Assembly: GCA_025210475.1 (NCBI GenBank)
Contig: JAOARW010000013.1
Location: 1 to 52,819 of the forward strand
Source of the DNA: Carboxylicivirga sp.
Lineage (GTDB): Bacteria > Bacteroidota > Bacteroidia > Bacteroidales > Marinilabiliaceae
Length of the DNA: 52,819 nucleotides
Direction of reading: 5' to 3'
Shown here: positions 48,117 to 52,819 of the stretch, one piece after another
How positions within the stretch are numbered: position 1 is the first letter of the stretch
How the letters are laid out: the number at the start of each line of letters is the position of its first letter
Made by a program: the position numbers and the translations under genes
Notes under the pieces: generated by a model
Told to the model about the DNA's origin: nothing
Seen by the model: only the letters and a program-made list of their open reading frames with translations
Databases searched by the model: none

Positions 48117-50525
48117 ATGATTCGATTTTTCATGCTGCTTGCCTGCATGAGTATGTTGTCATTCACCATGATGGCCCAGGGTGGCTATCAATTAAATGGC
48201 AATATCACAGCTGAAGATAAAAGCCCATTAACGGGTGCTGTTATTTATTTGTATCCAATTGAAAAAGCTTCGATAACAGATGTGTCGGGTAAGTTTAGGA
48301 TTGATAACCTGCCTGCCGGTCATTATAAAATTGAAGTGTCTTTTATCGGCTACGAAACAATTACGGATTCCATTACAATTGATGGCAATCAAAGTTTTAC
48401 TGCACAAATGAAAGTTTCATCACTAAGTCTGCAGGAGGTGGTGGTGAAAGATAACTATGCAGAGCAGCGTAAAAAGGAAGAATCCTTGAATATTGAAATT
48501 GTCAATGAGGATTATCTGAAAAAGAATTTGGGTGGAAGTCTGATGAATTCATTGGAACGCTTGCCGGGAGTTAGTACCATTGGTATCGGCTCGGGGCAGT
48601 CAAAACCGGTTATTCGTGGCCTTGGGTTTAATCGTGTAGTCGTTGTCGAGAATAATATCAAGCACGAAGCTCAGCAATGGGGTGCCGATCATGGCCTGGA
48701 AATAGATCAGTTTGCCGTTGACAATATTGAGGTAATTAAAGGACCGGCTTCTCTTATGTATGGCAGCGATGCCATTGGAGGTATTGTCAATATTAAAAAC
48801 AATAAAATACCAGCACCAAACACACTTCAGGGGAATTTAGATATCATTGGGAAATCTAATAATGGACTTGTCGGCTCGTCATTGGCACTATCTGGACGAA
48901 AGAACTGGTTGCATGCAGGCTTAAGAGCTACGCTTTTGAGTTATGGCGATTACCGGGTGCCCACAGATACAGTGGAAATCTTCCCCGATTCATATTCCTA
49001 CAAAGTTGGGCTGCATAATAAACGCATGCGAAATACGGCAGGATATGAGCATAATTATCATGGTACAATTGGTATTGTAAAGGATAATTTTCAAAGCAGA
49101 CTTCAGGCCAGTCAGAATAATAGCAAAGGTGGATTTTTTGCCAACGCCCATGGTTTGGAACCACAACGGGTAGATACCGAAGCCCACGATAAATCATCGC
49201 GCGATATTTTGACGCCGTATTATGAGGTGAGTCATTTAAAGGTTTCCAATAAAACCCAATGGCGCAAAGGTGATTTAGAAGTAGAATTCGACGGTGGGTT
49301 CCAGCGTAATTTCAGGCAGGAGTGGAGTCAATATACCAGTCATGGATACATGCCTCCGGTCTTTCCGGACGATATGCCTTTCCCGGCCGACCTTGAACGT
49401 GAGTTCAAGAAAGATTACTATTCAGCCAATTTGAATATTGATTATGCTTTTGATGATCAATTGTCATTAACATCGGGTTTGAATGGCGACTACCATAAAA
49501 ACGAGATTGATGGCAGGGGATTTATTATTCCCGCTTATCAACGATCTGGTTTAGGCGGTTTTCTATTACTAAAATATGCATTGTCCGATGAGTCGCATAT
49601 ACAGGCCGGTGGCCGCTACGATTATGGAAAGATATCCATTGATCAATATAAGGATTGGTTTTTATCGCCGGTTGATGATGCCGATTATGACTATTTGGAA
49701 AGAGCCAGTGAAACTGAGCGTAATTTCTCAAACTTTAGCTGGTCCGTAGGTTATAATTACACGCCTTCAAGCTGGATATTTAAGCTCAATGCCGGAAAAA
49801 GTTTCCGCATGCCAACAGCCCAGGAGTTGGCTGCCAATGGTATTAATTACCATTACTTCCGCTATGAGGTGGGCGATACTGATTTGTCACCTGAAACATC
49901 GTGGCAGTTGGATGCAGGCGTGGAATATGCTGAGCCTCTTTTTGCCATTGGTGCAAGTCCGTTTTTGAATTATTTCTCCAACTATATTTACCTCAACCCA
50001 ACGAGTGAGTTTAAGGAAGGATACCAGGTTTTTTATTACACACAAAGCAAGGTGCTGAGGTATGGAGGCGAGATTCATGCCCATTACAAGTTGCTTAATT
50101 CCTTAACGCTGGGATTAATGGGGGAGTACGTTTATTCCTTGCAATTGTCCGGAGAAAAGGAAGGTTATACACTGCCGTTCTCGCCACCGGCATCAGCTAT
50201 TCTAAATTTAAAATACCAAAAGAATAAATTGGGATTCGCAGAAAATGCCTATTTCTCGATTGATTACCGTTTAACGGCTGCTCAAAACGAAGTTGTTCCG
50301 CCTGAAAATAAAACCCCGGCATATACACTTGTCAACATTGGATTGGGAGGAGATATACGGTTGAGAAATCAGAAACTGAGGGTGAGTATGCAGGTTCAAA
50401 ATCTGTTTAACAAGGCCTATCTCAACCATACCAGTTATTACAGGTTAATGAGCATCCCCGAGCAGGGACGCAATATTGTATTGAATGTAGCCATTCCATT
50501 TACAACACATTTAAAATCAAATTAA
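48117..50525 (+). CDS. TonB-dependent receptor, probably for a transition metal
   Basis: This 802-residue outer-membrane receptor has a signal peptide ending near MMA-Q. A carboxypeptidase-regulatory domain follows (about 25-105, LNGNITAEDKSPLTGAVIYLY, in part). The plug carries IRGLGFNRVVVVENNIKHEAQQW, in part, and IKGPASLMYGSDAIGGIVNI, followed by a barrel. His/Asp-rich plug and loop segments (KHEAQQWGADHG; NAHGLEPQRVDTEAHD) resemble those of zinc receptors of the ZnuD class. The neighbours, a His/Cys-rich exported protein before and two DUF4625 lipoproteins after, support a metal. The substrate assignment is inference. Confidence 0.78.
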   Translation: MIRFFMLLACMSMLSFTMMAQGGYQLNGNITAEDKSPLTGAVIYLYPIEKASITDVSGKFRIDNLPAGHYKIEVSFIGYETITDSITIDGNQSFTAQMKVSSLSLQEVVVKDNYAEQRKKEESLNIEIVNEDYLKKNLGGSLMNSLERLPGVSTIGIGSGQSKPVIRGLGFNRVVVVENNIKHEAQQWGADHGLEIDQFAVDNIEVIKGPASLMYGSDAIGGIVNIKNNKIPAPNTLQGNLDIIGKSNNGLVGSSLALSGRKNWLHAGLRATLLSYGDYRVPTDTVEIFPDSYSYKVGLHNKRMRNTAGYEHNYHGTIGIVKDNFQSRLQASQNNSKGGFFANAHGLEPQRVDTEAHDKSSRDILTPYYEVSHLKVSNKTQWRKGDLEVEFDGGFQRNFRQEWSQYTSHGYMPPVFPDDMPFPADLEREFKKDYYSANLNIDYAFDDQLSLTSGLNGDYHKNEIDGRGFIIPAYQRSGLGGFLLLKYALSDESHIQAGGRYDYGKISIDQYKDWFLSPVDDADYDYLERASETERNFSNFSWSVGYNYTPSSWIFKLNAGKSFRMPTAQELAANGINYHYFRYEVGDTDLSPETSWQLDAGVEYAEPLFAIGASPFLNYFSNYIYLNPTSEFKEGYQVFYYTQSKVLRYGGEIHAHYKLLNSLTLGLMGEYVYSLQLSGEKEGYTLPFSPPASAILNLKYQKNKLGFAENAYFSIDYRLTAAQNEVVPPENKTPAYTLVNIGLGGDIRLRNQKLRVSMQVQNLFNKAYLNHTSYYRLMSIPEQGRNIVLNVAIPFTTHLKSN

Positions 50526-50552
50526 AACATTTAACTATAAAAGATTAAAACG

Positions 50553-51008
50553 ATGAAAGCAAAAATTTTATTTACAACACTCTTATCTCTTGGTTTAGTA
50601 TTTACTGCATGTGAAGATGATGATTCACCGGCTAAACCTGTTGTTGAAATTCATGAACTGGGGGATGGTCATCACTACGAGGCTCAGGTAAAGGCTATTG
50701 CCGATGAAGGAGATGATCATCACACAGCTGTTATAGGTGAAGATTTGCACATTGATGCCGAGATTGTAGCTGAAGGAAAAATTGAAAAGATCATAGTTGA
50801 GCTGCACTCGGAAGCTACAGATGATGAACTTGAAATCGAATTTGAAGGAAAGTATGTTGGAACAAAGAATGCTGAGTTCCATGAGCATATCGAAATTCCA
50901 GAAACGTTTGCTGCAGGTGAATACCACTTTCACCTTGAAGTAATTGACATGAAAGGTCAAACAGGTAGCGATGAAGAACACATTGATCTGGTAGAGCCAA
51001 CAAAATAA
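50553..51008 (+). CDS. DUF4625 lipoprotein, His/Glu-rich
   Basis: This 151-residue lipoprotein (lipid Cys20, followed by EDDDS, a surface-export-like signal) has a DUF4625-type beta-sandwich. It is unusually rich in His, Asp and Glu (GDGHHYEAQ, GDDHHTAV, EFHEHIEI, EYHFHLEV), which suggests metal binding at the cell surface, perhaps to feed the receptor 27 bases upstream. DUF4625 function is not established. Confidence 0.72.
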   Translation: MKAKILFTTLLSLGLVFTACEDDDSPAKPVVEIHELGDGHHYEAQVKAIADEGDDHHTAVIGEDLHIDAEIVAEGKIEKIIVELHSEATDDELEIEFEGKYVGTKNAEFHEHIEIPETFAAGEYHFHLEVIDMKGQTGSDEEHIDLVEPTK

Positions 51009-51186
51009 TCAATAACCTTATCCGGTTAGTCACAAAATGATTGGCCGGATATAAAAAATTAAAATATGAAACGACCATGCAAATTCAATTATTCAATGTT
51101 ACAAACATGAGAATGATTGAATTTATTTGGGAGTTGCATCCCGCCTGTCGGGACAAGTTATGACTACTGAAAGAAAATTAAAACAC

Positions 51187-51681
51187 ATGAAATTCAGAAT
51201 ATTTACAATCGCCATTGCTTTTATAGGCATATTGTCTTGTAGTACAAAGGATGATATTGATACCGATAAGCCACTAATTCATACGGATTACATTAATGCT
51301 TTTCCTTCTTTTTGTGATACCATTTATTTTGGAGAGACATTTAATCTCAGAGCATTTTTTAGCGATAATGCCGAGCTGGGCGCATATAGTATCGATATGC
51401 ATAACAACTTTAATCATCACTCACATGGGCACAAGATTCAAGAATGTGACCTATGGCCGGTCAAGCAGGCTGTTAATCCATTTGTTTATCGGGAAGATCT
51501 CACGATCCCAAGCGGACAGAAGGAATACGAAGCTTATGTGCCGATTTCAATCCCATCACAAAATGATAAAGGAGCGTTCGATGAAGGGGATTATCATTTT
51601 CAGATTTACCTGACCGATAAGGGAGGATGGTCGACACCTTTGGGCTTGAGTGTTAAAATGCTTTATCGAAAAACAAAGTAA
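51187..51681 (+). CDS. DUF4625 lipoprotein, second copy
   Basis: This 164-residue lipoprotein has a signal ending at Cys18 (GILSC). The ATG at 51187 is used; an in-frame start at 51127 gives no signal. It has DUF4625-like features (DKPLIHTDYINAFPSF; YGETF-type strand; EGDYHFQIYLTDKGGWS) and a NNFNHHSHGHK His cluster. It is a diverged paralogue of the preceding gene. The 178-base gap before it contains an 8-bp inverted repeat (51082-51089 with 51116-51123). Confidence 0.72.
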   Translation: MKFRIFTIAIAFIGILSCSTKDDIDTDKPLIHTDYINAFPSFCDTIYFGETFNLRAFFSDNAELGAYSIDMHNNFNHHSHGHKIQECDLWPVKQAVNPFVYREDLTIPSGQKEYEAYVPISIPSQNDKGAFDEGDYHFQIYLTDKGGWSTPLGLSVKMLYRKTK

Positions 51682-51691
51682 TTCTGTGGCT

Positions 51692-52534
51692 TTACTTTTT
51701 TAAAGCTTTTCGTTTGTTAGCTCGCCAGAACTGATCGTCATATTTCCGATCGAAAGGGATAAAAAAGTGTTTGTCACTATACTCTTGTGTTTCATGCATC
51801 AGGTTAAAGCCACAGGCACTAAAAATACGATCGCAGATTTCAAACAAGTCATAGGAAGGGTAGTGAAAGATAAGCTGATCCGCATCGAACTCAACATTCT
51901 CAATGTTGGTATTTACCAGTAGGTAGGGATGACAATCTTCAATTTGAGCGATGTCTTTGGCGTAGTTGATTAAGGTTGTTAATTCGGTAGGATTATCGGA
52001 GTGAGTAATCAGCCAAACCGGCTGCTTTTTTGGTAGATTGTATTGTTCTATCAGGCTTTTTTTACTTGCCGACAGGTTGATAGGATTGAGCAATATTTGT
52101 TTGATCTGTTCCGATGATTTTTGGATAAAGGAATGCTGATCAGCTTCGGGTTCTTCGAATATATATGTGCTATGAAAATGAGGAGGAGTTGTAAGGTATT
52201 TTTCGTATTCGTTCCATTTTACCCGGCGACAAACATAATGCACCTCGATATTGGCAGGGATCGTTACATTGTTTAACTCACCAGCAAGACCGCAAGGGAA
52301 TGTGTCGATGTAAAAAGATAATACCCGCTCTGTAGATAATAAGGCTTGTAGGACTTGCCCTGCCTGATTTTGTTCCTTCTTAGGTATAATAATCAACTGT
52401 TGGCTATCAATAAAATGACTGGCAGCTGTACTATTTGTAATAATCCTAAAGTTATCAAATTGCCACTGTTGCATCAACTTTAAGGCTCGACTTACGTGTC
52501 CTAATCCGCCGCCAGGTGCATAATATAAAATCAT
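51692..52534 (-). CDS. Glycosyltransferase-like protein (GT-B)
   Basis: This 280-residue protein begins with LYYAPGGGLGHVSRALKL, the N-terminal glycine-rich loop of GT-B glycosyltransferases of the MGT/MurG-like group, and ends with a compact region containing CGFNLMHETQEYSDKHFFIPFDR, in part, like the donor-binding end of that fold. It is shorter than typical family members (about 350-400), so the C-terminal lobe may be reduced. Substrate unknown. It is convergent with the DUF4625 gene, with 10 bases between the stops. Confidence 0.65.
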   Translation of the reverse strand: MILYYAPGGGLGHVSRALKLMQQWQFDNFRIITNSTAASHFIDSQQLIIIPKKEQNQAGQVLQALLSTERVLSFYIDTFPCGLAGELNNVTIPANIEVHYVCRRVKWNEYEKYLTTPPHFHSTYIFEEPEADQHSFIQKSSEQIKQILLNPINLSASKKSLIEQYNLPKKQPVWLITHSDNPTELTTLINYAKDIAQIEDCHPYLLVNTNIENVEFDADQLIFHYPSYDLFEICDRIFSACGFNLMHETQEYSDKHFFIPFDRKYDDQFWRANKRKALKK

Positions 52535-52819
52535 GGGGTATGATTTATGAATACCTTGTTAGCCCGACTAACTAAAAATTGTTTAATAACAGTTCTGCAA
52601 CCATAATGCAGCGAAACGACAGTTCAATCTCATCTAAAGCCAGAATTCCGGCAATCTTATTGGCCCCCATTCCCACTGCGAGACCTTTGCAAAAATAGTT
52701 GAAAGAAGAGCTTTTTGTTTTTATGACCATTTCCACCTTTCTATTTAACTATAATTGTATAAGTTGTTCATTTTTCATTCACTTTTTAGTTGTTTTAGTG
52801 AGTTTTACGACTCACTTTC
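52535..52819. other. Right-end intergenic region with minus-strand promoter
   Basis: A perfect -7 box TATTTTTG reads on the minus strand (complement of 52690-52697). The transcript would first pass a 32-codon open frame (52670 to 52572, ATG to TAG, unknown) and then reach the glycosyltransferase start at 52534. The last 120 bases hold nothing I can name. Confidence 0.35.

Overview
The window looks like chromosome of a Bacteroidota bacterium, probably a marine or sediment Marinilabiliales-like species (lineage below phylum is a guess). The evidence is the many -7 boxes of the form TAnnTTTG, the near absence of Shine-Dalgarno sequences, tRNA genes without encoded CCA, two TonB-dependent receptors with N-terminal carboxypeptidase-regulatory domains, lipoproteins with acidic residues after the lipid cysteine, S46 peptidases, and families typical of the phylum (DUF4374, DUF4625, viroplasmin-RNase H).

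Left core (1-14051): an orphan lipoprotein; two tandem periplasmic S46 dipeptidyl-peptidases of the DPP7 type; a viroplasmin-RNase HI; a DUF1697 protein downstream of an intact subclass B1 metallo-beta-lactamase; and a three-gene xusABC-like iron/xenosiderophore uptake operon (TonB receptor, DUF4374 surface lipoprotein, PepSY membrane protein).

Mobile block (14052-38255): two different integrative islands sit head-to-tail in the 3' end of one tRNA-Leu(CAA) gene (38244-38327, minus strand). The 13-bp att core GTACCCAGAGCCG occurs three times (14052, 29907, 38243). Island A (about 15.9 kb) has a tyrosine recombinase, a five-TM protein, a three-gene minus-strand operon encoding a PD-(D/E)XK-type protein, an HNH-like protein and a membrane protein (candidate defence cargo), an XRE repressor divergent from an excisionase-like gene, an ATPase plus Toprim primase flanked by two arrays of TGTAAACC/GGTTTACA iterons, and a tail tape-measure protein. 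Island B (about 8.3 kb) has its own recombinase, an excisionase-like gene, a filamentous-phage gpII/X-like replication protein, a tail-hub-like protein, a BRO antirepressor, a tail-completion-like protein, and a compact cluster of five or six very small structured RNAs, each with its own promoter and terminator. Neither island has capsid, portal or terminase genes, so both look like phage-satellite-like elements that bring tail parts. The small-RNA cluster is the most unusual thing in the window.

Right core (38256-52819): a POT-family peptide transporter (which could import dipeptides made by the DPP7 enzymes), recO, an aminotransferase homologue that has lost its catalytic lysine, tRNA-Arg(CCU), an HU protein, a MarR-Crp regulator pair, phosphatidylserine decarboxylase, a DUF429 protein, a Cys-rich small protein and an EFR1-type flavodoxin-ferredoxin whose promoter region shares paired palindromes with the decarboxylase gene, a probable transition-metal uptake locus (His/Cys-rich exported protein, TonB receptor, two DUF4625 lipoproteins) preceded by a Fur-family-like dyad, and a glycosyltransferase-like gene.
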